This document shows, one piece after another, positions 33,061-41,606 of a stretch of 64,000 nt of DNA; position 1 is the stretch's first letter; each line of letters starts with the position of its first letter. This DNA comes from an uncultured Lachnospiraceae bacterium. Its GTDB lineage: Bacteria > Bacillota > Clostridia > Lachnospirales > Lachnospiraceae. A model generated the notes under the pieces. That model ran no database searches. It was not told the origin of the DNA and worked only from the letters and a program-made list of their open reading frames with translations. The stretch lies in assembly GCA_947631685.1 (NCBI GenBank), contig CANRMI010000012.1, forward strand, positions 1 through 64,000. Reading direction: 5' to 3'. The position numbers were made by a program, and so were the translations under genes.

Positions 33061-34217
33061 ATTCCCTGCAGCCAGGAAAGATACAGCAGCATGGCGGGCA
33101 GCAGCAGAATCGCAAAGAACAGATTGGCAAAAGTAAAATACCGGAAGTACTTCCCCCGTTTTTCAGGCATTTCCCTGACTATGAATTTATAGGATATGAG
33201 GCTGGCCATGGAAGCGATCAAGGTTCCCAGTCCTCCTATATTCACTCCAGCCAAAAGCGCCGCTCCGTTATGGGTAAAGCCGGACAAAAGAGCGGCGGCA
33301 GGCACGTTGCTGATGATCTGGCTGGTGAAAAAGGCCACAAGCAGCTCCCTGCCGGCCAAAAGTCCGGCCAGAAAACCGCTGACCGCCTCTATCCGTCCCA
33401 TATTTCCCACAAAGACAAAGAACCCCACAAAGGTGAGCAGCAGGGAATAGTCCACCCGCAAAAGCACTTTCGGCCGCAGAAGCAGGGCGCCCAGCAGCGC
33501 CGCCGTAAAAGGGATCCAGACGGGGAGCAGCCGCAGTACCGTAAGCAGGGACAGCAAAAAGGCCAGGCCGTAAAAACCGACCAGCACCGCCTGCTTTCTC
33601 CTGTCATGGTCTTCCTCCTTGCCATCGGTCAACAGAGCCTCTTTTTCCAGGGGCTCTTTTTTTATACGCCCTACGCAGAGCAGCAGAAGCAGCGCGGATA
33701 GGCCCGCTATGGGCAGCGTCACCTTCATAAATTCCGGCAGGCTCATGCCAAATGCGGTATACAGATACAGATTCTGCGGATTTCCTATGGGAGTCAGGGC
33801 ACTGCCCATGTTGGCCGCCACGGTCTCATATACCACAAGGGGCACTCCCAGTTCTTCTTTTCCCGCCATTTTCAAAAGCAGCAGCGTAAAGGGTACAAAA
33901 GTAATCAGCGCCACGTCGTTGGTAATGAACATAGCTGAGAAAAAGCACAGAAAGACCATGACAAAGCACAGCCTGGCCGTGGTGTCGGCTTTCTTCAGCA
34001 TCATGCGGGCTATCCTGTCAAATACGCCCAGCTCCTGCAGCCCTGCCATGACCACCATTAAGGCAAACAGGATCCCCAGCACCCTGAAATCAATATATCC
34101 TGCATAGGCTTTATCCGGCGGTACCCAAAACATGGAAACGGCGCCTAAAAACAGCGCCGCGCAAAGTACTATTTCCTTTTTGATAAAACCCAAAAATGTT
34201 TTTCCTGCCTCTTTCAT
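33057..34217 (-). CDS. SLC13/ArsB/CitMHS-type anion permease
   Basis: A 386-aa membrane protein with about ten helices. TNDVALITFVPFTLLL and ANMGSALTPIGNPQNLYLY are the paired reentrant motifs of ion-transporter superfamily permeases. Located in a galacturonate operon, it may move a carboxylate such as galacturonate or a pathway product, but arsenite, sulfate or dicarboxylates cannot be ruled out. The ATG at 34217 with AGGAG is preferred over the track start. Confidence 0.8.
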   Translation of the reverse strand: MKEAGKTFLGFIKKEIVLCAALFLGAVSMFWVPPDKAYAGYIDFRVLGILFALMVVMAGLQELGVFDRIARMMLKKADTTARLCFVMVFLCFFSAMFITNDVALITFVPFTLLLLKMAGKEELGVPLVVYETVAANMGSALTPIGNPQNLYLYTAFGMSLPEFMKVTLPIAGLSALLLLLCVGRIKKEPLEKEALLTDGKEEDHDRRKQAVLVGFYGLAFLLSLLTVLRLLPVWIPFTAALLGALLLRPKVLLRVDYSLLLTFVGFFVFVGNMGRIEAVSGFLAGLLAGRELLVAFFTSQIISNVPAAALLSGFTHNGAALLAGVNIGGLGTLIASMASLISYKFIVREMPEKRGKYFRYFTFANLFFAILLLPAMLLYLSWLQGI

Positions 34218-34238
34218 CCCGTCTCCTGTCAAAAACTG

Positions 34239-35075
34239 TTATAAAGCCTCATAAAGCTTCAAAATATGATTTTTACACTGTATATTGTTTTCCGGCGTGG
34301 TATTCTCCAGCGTAACGTGGATATAGGGCTTTCTTTCCTTGATAAATTTCAGCACAGCGGTATAATCCATTTCTCCCAGACCGGCTCCCACGGACACCAG
34401 CCCCTCTTCCTTTACCTGAAAATCCTTGATATGGACCATGGCTATGTTTTCTCCCAGTACTTCTATGGCCTCTTCCACGATCTCCCTCTGCCGCTTATAG
34501 TTGCTTATATCCAGCAGATTGACCGGATCCAGTATGATCTGCAGATTGGGGGAAGCGATCGCCTTCAGCACCTGCTCTGCTCTGGCAGGATTGTACACGA
34601 TATGTTTGAAGACCGGCTCAATGGCCACGATGACGCCCATTTTCTCCGCGTACTCCACCACGGGGCGCAGATTGGCGATAAAAGTTTCCAGAGCTTCCTC
34701 CCCATGGCATTCGGGTACCGCCGTATAGGTTTCGTTTGGCGCCCCGGTTTCCGTTCCCACCACGCCGCAGCCTAACAGGGAGGCAAACCGGATATGCGCC
34801 ATATAACGCTTCTGTATGGCGGCCAGCTTTTCCGGATTGGGGTTCGCCAGATTGAGGTAGCAGCCAAGCACCGCGATATCCACGTCGTTCTTCGCGAACA
34901 CCTTTTTGATATACATGGCCAGCCCCGGCGTCAGAGCCCCGTCATCCGTGGGAAACTCTCCGATCACTTTGGAAAGGGCCAGATGCCCGCAGGCAAATCC
35001 CAGCCCGTGTACATCCGCGATTCTCTCCTCAAAAGGTAATTTTTTAGTATCATGCAATCTGATCCCTAACTGCAC
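34239..35075 (-). CDS. Sugar phosphate isomerase/epimerase-like TIM-barrel protein
   Basis: A 278-aa xylose-isomerase-like TIM barrel. Candidate metal ligands are the Glu in VAIEPVFKHI, Asp in IILDPVNLLD, His in MVHIKDF and Glu in HVTLENTTPE, the usual E-D-H-E set. It lies between the GH28 gene and the permease on the same strand. It probably isomerises a sugar released from pectin, but the exact substrate is unknown. Confidence 0.8.
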   Translation of the reverse strand: MQLGIRLHDTKKLPFEERIADVHGLGFACGHLALSKVIGEFPTDDGALTPGLAMYIKKVFAKNDVDIAVLGCYLNLANPNPEKLAAIQKRYMAHIRFASLLGCGVVGTETGAPNETYTAVPECHGEEALETFIANLRPVVEYAEKMGVIVAIEPVFKHIVYNPARAEQVLKAIASPNLQIILDPVNLLDISNYKRQREIVEEAIEVLGENIAMVHIKDFQVKEEGLVSVGAGLGEMDYTAVLKFIKERKPYIHVTLENTTPENNIQCKNHILKLYEAL

Positions 35076-35133
35076 CCTTCTCTCTCCTTTTCAAATTGCT
35101 CTTTTTCCTGCAGAATTCAGACAGTTTCCTGCC

Positions 35134-36702
35134 TTAATCTATTTTCTCAACTTCATCCACACCGATCAATTCCAGGGCTTCTCCCGCCTGTCCCTCTATC
35201 CTCACATGGTCCAGACAGAGCTTTGCAACATTTCTTGCAAAAAGTCCTCTCTTAGAGGATGCCTCCACGCCCTCCGACATGGCCGGCACATCGCGTCGGG
35301 GGTTCTCCGCATAGGACACGGAGACGTTGCGCAGCACCAGCTCCTCAATCTTGGCCTCCGGCAGCCCGTCAAAATAGGCCGCGGCCACATGGCAGCCGGT
35401 ACAGTCCATATTTTCAAAGACCAGCCTCTTTACGGCAGGCGTTCTGTCGTCCACAGGATAGGTTTCCCTGCTCTGCACATACTCCGTTTTTCCGTCCGGA
35501 TCGCAGAAATAGAAACAGTTTACCACCAGGGGCGTCATCACTTCTTCCAGCGTCAGGTTCCTGAACACAATGCCGTCCAGAACGGCGTCCCTTCCCCTGC
35601 CTCTCCTGGTCTTGATGCGCAGTCCTCTGTCGGTATGCCTGAAATAACAGTCCTCCACCGTCATATTGACTACTCCGCCGGCCATTTCGCTTCCCACTGT
35701 CACCGCGCCGTGGCCGTTTTCCATGAGGCACTGTCTGATATGGAGATTTTCGCAGGGCTGCTTATATTTCCTGCCCATATAGATCTTGCCGGATTTGACC
35801 GCGATACAGTCGTCGCCCAGGGAAAAACGCACACCCAAAATTTCCACATTTTTGCAGGATTCCGGATCCAGTCCGTCCGTATTGGGGGAGTCCTGGGGAT
35901 TTTTCACCGTCACCCCCACAAAACGCAGGTCCTCACTGAAGAAAGGATGCAGTGTCCAGGAGGGTGAATTTTGAAAGGTAAGTCCCTGCAGAGTGACCTG
36001 CCTGCTGCCGCTTAGGAAAAACAGCCTTGGCCTGAAAGCTATGTTCATTACCTTGGGAGCGTTCCACCAGTTTTCTTTTGAGGCGCAGCCGTTTACGATC
36101 CCCTCCCCATAGAGTATGACATCCTGCACGCCCACGCCGCAGATGATTCCGGAAAACATGGGCAGCGGATTGCCCTCCCAGGTTCCCAGGATATACTCCT
36201 TTTGTTCGTCATAACTTTCCAATACCGCCGGGAATACAGGAAAACGGCTTCTGTCCGTGTCCGCTTTCAGTTCCGCTCCCGCCGCCAGCTCCAGCCTGAG
36301 CCCGCTCTTCAAAAAAATGCTGGTGATACGGTAGGTCCCCGCGGGGATCAGGACTCTGCTCTTAGGAGGACAGGCCATAATGGCCGCCTGGATAAAATGG
36401 GTATCGTCCTGTATGCCGTCGCCCTTGGCGCCGAATTTTTTAACGTCCAGCGTCACAAACTCTTCTTCGGTACGAAAGCTCACACAACCCAGTTCCTTTT
36501 CTTTTTCCCTGACAGAAACTTCATAAAGAGTATCCGGCTTCAGGCCATAGATTCCTTTGATGACCTCAGAAGCCTCTCCGTAATATTCTCCGTTTACATA
36601 GAGCTCATACGCGGCTTTTGTAAAATATCTCCCTCCGTCCGCGATCTCAATAGAAGCGCTCCTGGCGGTGCGCATAACACATTTTACATCCATAGTCCTC
36701 AC
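35134..36702 (-). CDS. GH28 polygalacturonase-type hydrolase
   Basis: A 522-aa right-handed beta-helix. An N-terminal fibronectin-like stretch (about 1-75) is followed by FGAKGDGIQDDT and the GH28 catalytic set: NTDGLD, GDDCIAVK, GHGAVTVGSE and RIKTRRGRG. No signal peptide, so it acts on short imported oligogalacturonides, perhaps as an exo-enzyme. The GTG at 36702 follows AGGAGG and overlaps the upstream stop as GTGA; an ATG three codons in (36693) also has GAGG nearby. Confidence 0.92.
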   Translation of the reverse strand: MRTMDVKCVMRTARSASIEIADGGRYFTKAAYELYVNGEYYGEASEVIKGIYGLKPDTLYEVSVREKEKELGCVSFRTEEEFVTLDVKKFGAKGDGIQDDTHFIQAAIMACPPKSRVLIPAGTYRITSIFLKSGLRLELAAGAELKADTDRSRFPVFPAVLESYDEQKEYILGTWEGNPLPMFSGIICGVGVQDVILYGEGIVNGCASKENWWNAPKVMNIAFRPRLFFLSGSRQVTLQGLTFQNSPSWTLHPFFSEDLRFVGVTVKNPQDSPNTDGLDPESCKNVEILGVRFSLGDDCIAVKSGKIYMGRKYKQPCENLHIRQCLMENGHGAVTVGSEMAGGVVNMTVEDCYFRHTDRGLRIKTRRGRGRDAVLDGIVFRNLTLEEVMTPLVVNCFYFCDPDGKTEYVQSRETYPVDDRTPAVKRLVFENMDCTGCHVAAAYFDGLPEAKIEELVLRNVSVSYAENPRRDVPAMSEGVEASSKRGLFARNVAKLCLDHVRIEGQAGEALELIGVDEVEKID

Positions 36703-37259
36703 CCTGCCTCCTGCAGACAGCGCCCCAGCGCTTCGTATTTTTCCGTAGAGAGCAATTCCTTCTCACAGGCCGACACCAGGGCCTCCCCTGCCCTGCGCAA
36801 GTCCGGCAGCTTCTCCTTTTCGGGACTGTCCCGCAATTCCTCTTTGGGAAACTGCCGCATGAGAAGCTTTTCCCTGCTGACAAAGAGCTTTGCCTGCTCC
36901 TTCAACAAATCCTGAATACTTCTGTAATGTTCGTATATTTCCGGACTCATTTCCGAAAGGGTGTCGGTCAAAAGCGTCAGAAGATCCGCCGCCTGTTTTG
37001 TCCCATAGGTTTTCTCCAAGCGCTTTCCCAGACAGCTTAACTGCGCCGCAATATCCGCGTATCCCGCTTTCTTTCCGTACTGTGTCTCATACTTCATGTA
37101 TACGGGATAGACCAGCCTGCCCGCTTCATACACATCCATTTCCGGCTGAAAGGCCACAAAGACTCCATCCTCGTCCCTGGGCAGCATTTTTACAAATTCC
37201 GCCGCATCCTTCAGCGCTTCCTGTCCGCCATCGCGGGCCTGCTCCAAAAATACCTTCAT
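36699..37259 (-). CDS. GH88/GH105-like alpha-helical fragment or small accessory protein
   Basis: A 186-aa helical protein. Residues 30-75 (FQPEMDVYEAGRLVYPVYMKYETQYGKKAGYADIAAQ) resemble the YxxYET...DIxxQ region of unsaturated uronyl hydrolases, but the protein ends before the remaining two thirds of that fold, and the usual HxxD catalytic region is absent. The C-terminal half is Lys/Glu-rich helix. The ATG at 37259 follows AAGGGG. It overlaps the GH28 gene by GTGA, so it is an intact, translated ORF rather than a decayed end. Function unknown. Confidence 0.55.
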   Translation of the reverse strand: MKVFLEQARDGGQEALKDAAEFVKMLPRDEDGVFVAFQPEMDVYEAGRLVYPVYMKYETQYGKKAGYADIAAQLSCLGKRLEKTYGTKQAADLLTLLTDTLSEMSPEIYEHYRSIQDLLKEQAKLFVSREKLLMRQFPKEELRDSPEKEKLPDLRRAGEALVSACEKELLSTEKYEALGRCLQEAG

Positions 37260-37290
37260 GTAAACCCCTTCTTTCTTCACCCTCTGCGGA

Positions 37291-37333
37291 GAATGTCCGG
37301 CAAAAGGCCAAAATAACCTGCTGCCGGACATTC
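37291..37333 (-). promoter_or_regulatory. Intercistronic inverted repeat after uxaA
   Basis: A perfect 12-bp repeat GAATGTCCGGCA / TGCCGGACATTC with a 19-nt loop. No T-run follows on the minus strand. It lies between uxaA and the GH88-like gene and could stabilise or attenuate the mRNA. Confidence 0.6.
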
Positions 37334-37345
37334 CTGTTTTCTTCC

Positions 37346-38839
37346 TTACAAGGTGACGCCCTGTTTAAAGATCGCCATATCATGGAAGCCCGCTTCCTCA
37401 CTGCGGACTTTTTTACCGGAGGCTACCTCCAGCACATAGTCAAAGAATTTTCTGGCCGTTTCCTCCGGATCGGCGTCCTCCACCAGCACGCCTGCATTAA
37501 AATCGATCCAGCCGGACTTTTTGCCAGCCAGCCTGGAATTGGTAGAGATCTTCACCGTAGGAACAGGAGAAGCAAAAGGCGTTCCCCGTCCCGTTGTAAA
37601 GAGTACGATCTGGGCTCCTGCCGCCGCCAGCGCGGTGGCCGCTACCAGGTCATTTCCGGGAGCGCTGAGCAGATTCAGTCCGGGAGTCTTTACCCTCTCT
37701 CCGTAATCCAGTACGCCCCGCACATAGGAGCTGCCGGATTTCTGGGTACACCCTAAGGACTTATCCTCCAACGTGGAGATCCCTCCCTTTTTGTTTCCCG
37801 GAGAAGGATTTTCATATATGGTCTGATTGTGGCTGGTAAAATAATTCTTAAAATCGTTGATCAGTTTCACCGTTTTGTCAAACAGCTCTTTGTTTTCACA
37901 ACGGTTCATCAAAAGCGTCTCCGCGCCGAACATCTCAGGTACTTCCGTCAGGATCGTGGTGCCGCCCCTGGCCGTGAGCATATCGGAAAACCGTCCCACC
38001 AAAGGATTGGCCGTGATACCGGAAAGACCGTCGCTGCCTCCGCATTTCATACCTACGATCAGCTTGCCGGTGCCCACCTTCGCGCGGGTAAACCCCTTGG
38101 CATAGTCGATCAGTTCCCTGCAGACTGCCACGCCGTCCGCCAGCTCGTCATCGCTTTCCTGTGCCACTAAAAAACGAACTCTTTTTTCATCATATTCGCC
38201 GATATATTCTTTCAATACGTCAATATTGCTGTTTTCACATCCCAGGCCCAACACCAGTACGCCGCCCGCGTTGGGATGATTGATCAGGTCCGCGAGAATG
38301 GTACGGGTATGTTCCTGGTCATCCCCCATCTGGGAACAGCCGTAAGGATGGGGAAAGGCGATAACCTCCTCCACGCTTCCTTCCACGTAGGCATTGGCTT
38401 CCCTGGCAATAGCGGCCGCCACGTTGTTGACGCAGCCCACCGTAGGGATCACCCAGATCTCGTTGCGCACTCCCACCTTGCCGTCCGGCCGTTCAAAGCC
38501 CATAAAATAAGCCTCTTCTTCCGGCTGTATATTGACTTTTACCGGCTCATAGCTGTACTCCAGCAGATCTCCCAGAGCCGTTTTGATATTGTGGGTGTGT
38601 ATCCACCGGCCTTTGGGAATATCCTCTTTGGCGTTGCCGATGCGGAAGCCGTATTTAATGACCTCTCCGCCGGCGGGAATGTCGCGGACAGCCATTTTGT
38701 GTCCCGCGGGGATTTCCTCCGCCGCCGTCACGCTTACCTCGCCTCCTTTATCCGGTATCGTCAGTACCCTGCCTGCCGGAATGGGATTTAAGGCTACGAT
38801 CACATTGTCATTCTCATGGATTTTTATAAAGTCCTGCAT
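37346..38839 (-). CDS. uxaA: Altronate dehydratase
   Basis: A 497-aa UxaA that converts D-altronate to 2-keto-3-deoxygluconate in galacturonate catabolism. It has an N-terminal SAF domain (about 1-90) and the dehydratase body with GCVNNVAA, PHPYGCSQMGDD, MKCGGSDGLSG and STGRGTPFA-like FTTGRGTPFASPV. Full length. It overlaps uxaB by 16 nt. Confidence 0.96.
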   Translation of the reverse strand: MQDFIKIHENDNVIVALNPIPAGRVLTIPDKGGEVSVTAAEEIPAGHKMAVRDIPAGGEVIKYGFRIGNAKEDIPKGRWIHTHNIKTALGDLLEYSYEPVKVNIQPEEEAYFMGFERPDGKVGVRNEIWVIPTVGCVNNVAAAIAREANAYVEGSVEEVIAFPHPYGCSQMGDDQEHTRTILADLINHPNAGGVLVLGLGCENSNIDVLKEYIGEYDEKRVRFLVAQESDDELADGVAVCRELIDYAKGFTRAKVGTGKLIVGMKCGGSDGLSGITANPLVGRFSDMLTARGGTTILTEVPEMFGAETLLMNRCENKELFDKTVKLINDFKNYFTSHNQTIYENPSPGNKKGGISTLEDKSLGCTQKSGSSYVRGVLDYGERVKTPGLNLLSAPGNDLVAATALAAAGAQIVLFTTGRGTPFASPVPTVKISTNSRLAGKKSGWIDFNAGVLVEDADPEETARKFFDYVLEVASGKKVRSEEAGFHDMAIFKQGVTL

Positions 38840-40284
38840 AATGCTGCCCTCATACCGTTTGCTTTAATATCATCCAGATAACCGCAGACCGCGTCGCTAA
38901 GTCCCGCTACCTTTGTCAGATCCTGGCCGTGGAACGCCTCGTTGGAAAGATAGCCCTCCACAAAGGTTCTGGTATCCTTACCGCTGTTTTCCTTAAAGAA
39001 TTCCAGCACCTGCATATCGTCCATGATCTTGTATTCCTCGCCGTTACGGTGTCCGATCAGCGCTTTCTCCCGGATCTCATTTCCGGTATAGAATGCCATC
39101 AGAGCGGCAATGGAGAAAGTCAGATGTACCGGCAGCTTTCCGTATTTCTCCACATATCCCAGGAGGCTGGGCAGACATCTCGCGCGCCATTTGGAAACGG
39201 AATTTAAGGAAATGGAGAGCAGCGCGTGTTTAACATAAGGGTTGTTAAACCGGGTGATCACCGCCTCGGCGAAATCCTTCAATTCCTTCTCAGGCAGCGT
39301 CAGCGTAGGAATCACCTCGTCGAAGATAGTCTTCATCATGAAATTCCGGATGTCATCGTCCTGCATGGATTCCAGTACAATATCATTGCCGGCCAGATAG
39401 GAAGCCAGCACAAAGGAAGTATGGGCACCGTTTAAGATACGCACCTTACGCTGCTTGTAAGGCTTCTGGTCATCGGTAAAGATAACGGGCAGCCCCGCGT
39501 CAGGCAGAGGAAACTCCCTGCTGATGTCTTTGGCGCTTTCGATAACCCAGAGCGCAAAGGGTTCTCCGGTTACCAGGATCCTGTCCTCGTATCCGAGGCT
39601 CTCCCAAATGGACTCCGCCTCGTCCTTCGGATAGCCAGTGATAATGCGGTCCACCAGGGTGGAGGTAAATACGCAGGCTTCGTCCACCCACTTTTTAAAG
39701 CCGTCCTCCAGTCCCCACAGCTCGATCAGCTGCATCACGCACTTTTTCAGCATAATGCCGTTATCGTCGATCAGCTCTACCGGAAGCATTACCAGGCCCT
39801 TGTCCATGGCGCCGTTGAAATGGGTATATCTGGTATATAAGAATTTAGTCAGTTTTCCAGGGAAGGTCATAGGAGGATTCAATTCAAATTTGTCCTCGGG
39901 ATTGAACACGATACCCGCTTCGGTGGTATTGGACACTACAAAGCGCAGGGTATCCAGCTTTGCCAGATCGTTATATTTGTCGTACTCGCGGTAGGTATCC
40001 ACCACATCGGCCACGCTGGTAACCACACGGTTCAACACCTTGGGTTCTCCATCCACGATGCCTCTTAAAGATACGGTATACTGGCAGTCCTGCTCATGGA
40101 ACATATCCAAGCTGCCAAATTCAATAGGTTTGATCAGTACGATGTCGCCGTTAAATTTGCCGGATTCATTGGCTATATCGATCATGTAATCCACAAATCC
40201 GCGAAGGAAATTTCCTTCTCCAAACTGCACTACTTTAACAGGTCTTTCCTTTTTGCCGCTTAAAGCTTTGTTCATTCGTTCCAT
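38824..40284 (-). CDS. uxaB: Tagaturonate reductase (altronate oxidoreductase)
   Basis: A 486-aa polyol dehydrogenase-family enzyme, NADH-dependent, reducing D-tagaturonate to D-altronate. Seen: VVQFGEGNFLRGFVDYM, SNTTEAG, and a KRKVRILNGAHT-like region (KQRKVRILNGAHTSF) of the mannitol dehydrogenase family. The start follows GGAGAAGGACA. It is the first gene of the uxaBA operon, behind a promoter with a cre-like box. Confidence 0.95.
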   Translation of the reverse strand: MERMNKALSGKKERPVKVVQFGEGNFLRGFVDYMIDIANESGKFNGDIVLIKPIEFGSLDMFHEQDCQYTVSLRGIVDGEPKVLNRVVTSVADVVDTYREYDKYNDLAKLDTLRFVVSNTTEAGIVFNPEDKFELNPPMTFPGKLTKFLYTRYTHFNGAMDKGLVMLPVELIDDNGIMLKKCVMQLIELWGLEDGFKKWVDEACVFTSTLVDRIITGYPKDEAESIWESLGYEDRILVTGEPFALWVIESAKDISREFPLPDAGLPVIFTDDQKPYKQRKVRILNGAHTSFVLASYLAGNDIVLESMQDDDIRNFMMKTIFDEVIPTLTLPEKELKDFAEAVITRFNNPYVKHALLSISLNSVSKWRARCLPSLLGYVEKYGKLPVHLTFSIAALMAFYTGNEIREKALIGHRNGEEYKIMDDMQVLEFFKENSGKDTRTFVEGYLSNEAFHGQDLTKVAGLSDAVCGYLDDIKANGMRAALCRTL

Positions 40285-40353
40285 TGTCCTTCTCCCAACC
40301 CTTTCCTGCTTTCAGATTTTTGTTGTCCGCCCCGTGTTTTCCGCCTTTTATTA

Positions 40354-40401
40354 TGTAAGGGCTTACAGAAAAATTTTACCTCTTTTTTCCGGTTTCGTCA
40401 A
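40354..40401 (-). promoter_or_regulatory. uxaBA promoter with cre/LacI-type box
   Basis: On the minus strand -35 TTGACG (40396-40401), 17-nt spacer, -10 TAAAAT (40373-40378). The palindrome TGTAAGGGCTTACA (40354-40367) overlaps the predicted start site, a repressor position. Confidence 0.75.
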
Positions 40402-40451
40402 TATCCACATTTCATCTAAAAAGAGAGAGATTTTTTCGGAAAAATTTGCCC

Positions 40452-40510
40452 TTGCTTTTATTCCCCCGTTCCAGTATAATTTTTGTAGAATTTTTCTGAA
40501 ACCGCTTACA
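40452..40510 (+). promoter_or_regulatory. lacI-family gene promoter with cre/LacI-type box
   Basis: -35 TTGCTT (40452-40457), 17-nt spacer, -10 TATAAT (40475-40480). TGAAACCGCTTACA (40497-40510) lies about 10 bp downstream of the predicted start and 20 bp before the ATG, consistent with autorepression or CcpA control. Confidence 0.7.
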
Positions 40511-40530
40511 TTTCAGGTACAGGTGCAGCC

Positions 40531-41556
40531 ATGACGACAAATATGACGATTTACGATATTTCTGAAAAAGCCGGTGTTTCGATTGCTACAGTGTCCCGTG
40601 TTTTAAACGGCAGCAGCAACGTCAGCGAAAAGACCAAGAAAAAAGTGATGGACATCATCAACCGATATGAGTACACGCCCAACGCTTTCGCGCGGGGACT
40701 GGGGCTCAATACCATGAAGACCATCGGTATCATGTGCGCCGATTCTTCGGATCTGTATCTGGCCAAAGCGGTATATTATATTGAACAGCTTTTACGCTCC
40801 AACGGCTATGACAGCCTTTTATGCTGTACGGGTTACGACCTGAATACCAAAGAGCAGTCCATGGAACTGCTGATCTCCAAAAAAGTGGACAGCATTGTCC
40901 TGGTGGGTTCCAATTTCATCTACGAAAAGGAGGAAGACAACCGCTACATCTGTGACGCCGCTTCCGTGGTTCCCGTCATGCTCTTAAACGCGGCCCTGGA
41001 GGCGCCCAATGTATACAGCATCGTTTCCGACGATTATACTTCCATGTATAAAGCCACCGCGCAGATGATCGCCTCCGGCAGAAAGGAGATCCTCTACTTT
41101 TACAACTCCTTTTCTTACAGCGGCAAGCGCAAACTGGCGGGTTACAGAGCCGCCATGGAGGAGGCGGGCATCTTTCAGAACGGGCTCCGGATGCAGTTTT
41201 ATAAGGGCTCCCATGAGGACATTCACGCCATGGCCAAGCAGCTGACCGAAGCCAGCCAATGCGGCCTGTCTTTCGACGGCGTTATCGCGGCAGACGACAA
41301 CCTGGCCCTGGGCGCGGTAAAGTACGCCCTGCAGAACGGCCTGAAAATACCCGAAGACCTTTCCATCATCGGTTACAACAACTCTCTTCTGGCCACCTGC
41401 TGCGAGCCGGAGCTGACCTCCATCGACAACAGACTGGAAACTCTCTGCCAGCATCTGATCACCACGTTGATGGGTATTTTAAACGGTGAGGAAATGCCTA
41501 AAAAAACTGTCTTCTCCGGAGAGATCATCCAAAGAGGAACTACACTGCTGCAGTAA
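40531..41556 (+). CDS. LacI-family transcriptional regulator of the galacturonate genes
   Basis: A 341-aa LacI protein. The HTH is TIYDISEKAGVSIATVSRVLNG (about 6-27), followed by a hinge helix and a periplasmic-binding-like sensor domain (about 60-335). It lies between divergent uxaBA and co-directional uxaC, so it is probably the local uronate-responsive repressor, recognising the TGTAAG-CTTACA type boxes on both sides. The effector is not visible from the sequence. A second ATG at 40543 is possible; AGGTGCAGCC supports 40531. Confidence 0.9.
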   Translation: MTTNMTIYDISEKAGVSIATVSRVLNGSSNVSEKTKKKVMDIINRYEYTPNAFARGLGLNTMKTIGIMCADSSDLYLAKAVYYIEQLLRSNGYDSLLCCTGYDLNTKEQSMELLISKKVDSIVLVGSNFIYEKEEDNRYICDAASVVPVMLLNAALEAPNVYSIVSDDYTSMYKATAQMIASGRKEILYFYNSFSYSGKRKLAGYRAAMEEAGIFQNGLRMQFYKGSHEDIHAMAKQLTEASQCGLSFDGVIAADDNLALGAVKYALQNGLKIPEDLSIIGYNNSLLATCCEPELTSIDNRLETLCQHLITTLMGILNGEEMPKKTVFSGEIIQRGTTLLQ

Positions 41557-41606
41557 TCCGGCACCGCCGGCAAACATATGCATCACAAGCAAACGGAGGT
41601 AGGAAA

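Noticed and set aside
34906-35967. 353-aa plus-strand ORF
   Set aside because: Antisense to the isomerase and GH28 genes, both strongly supported by motifs.
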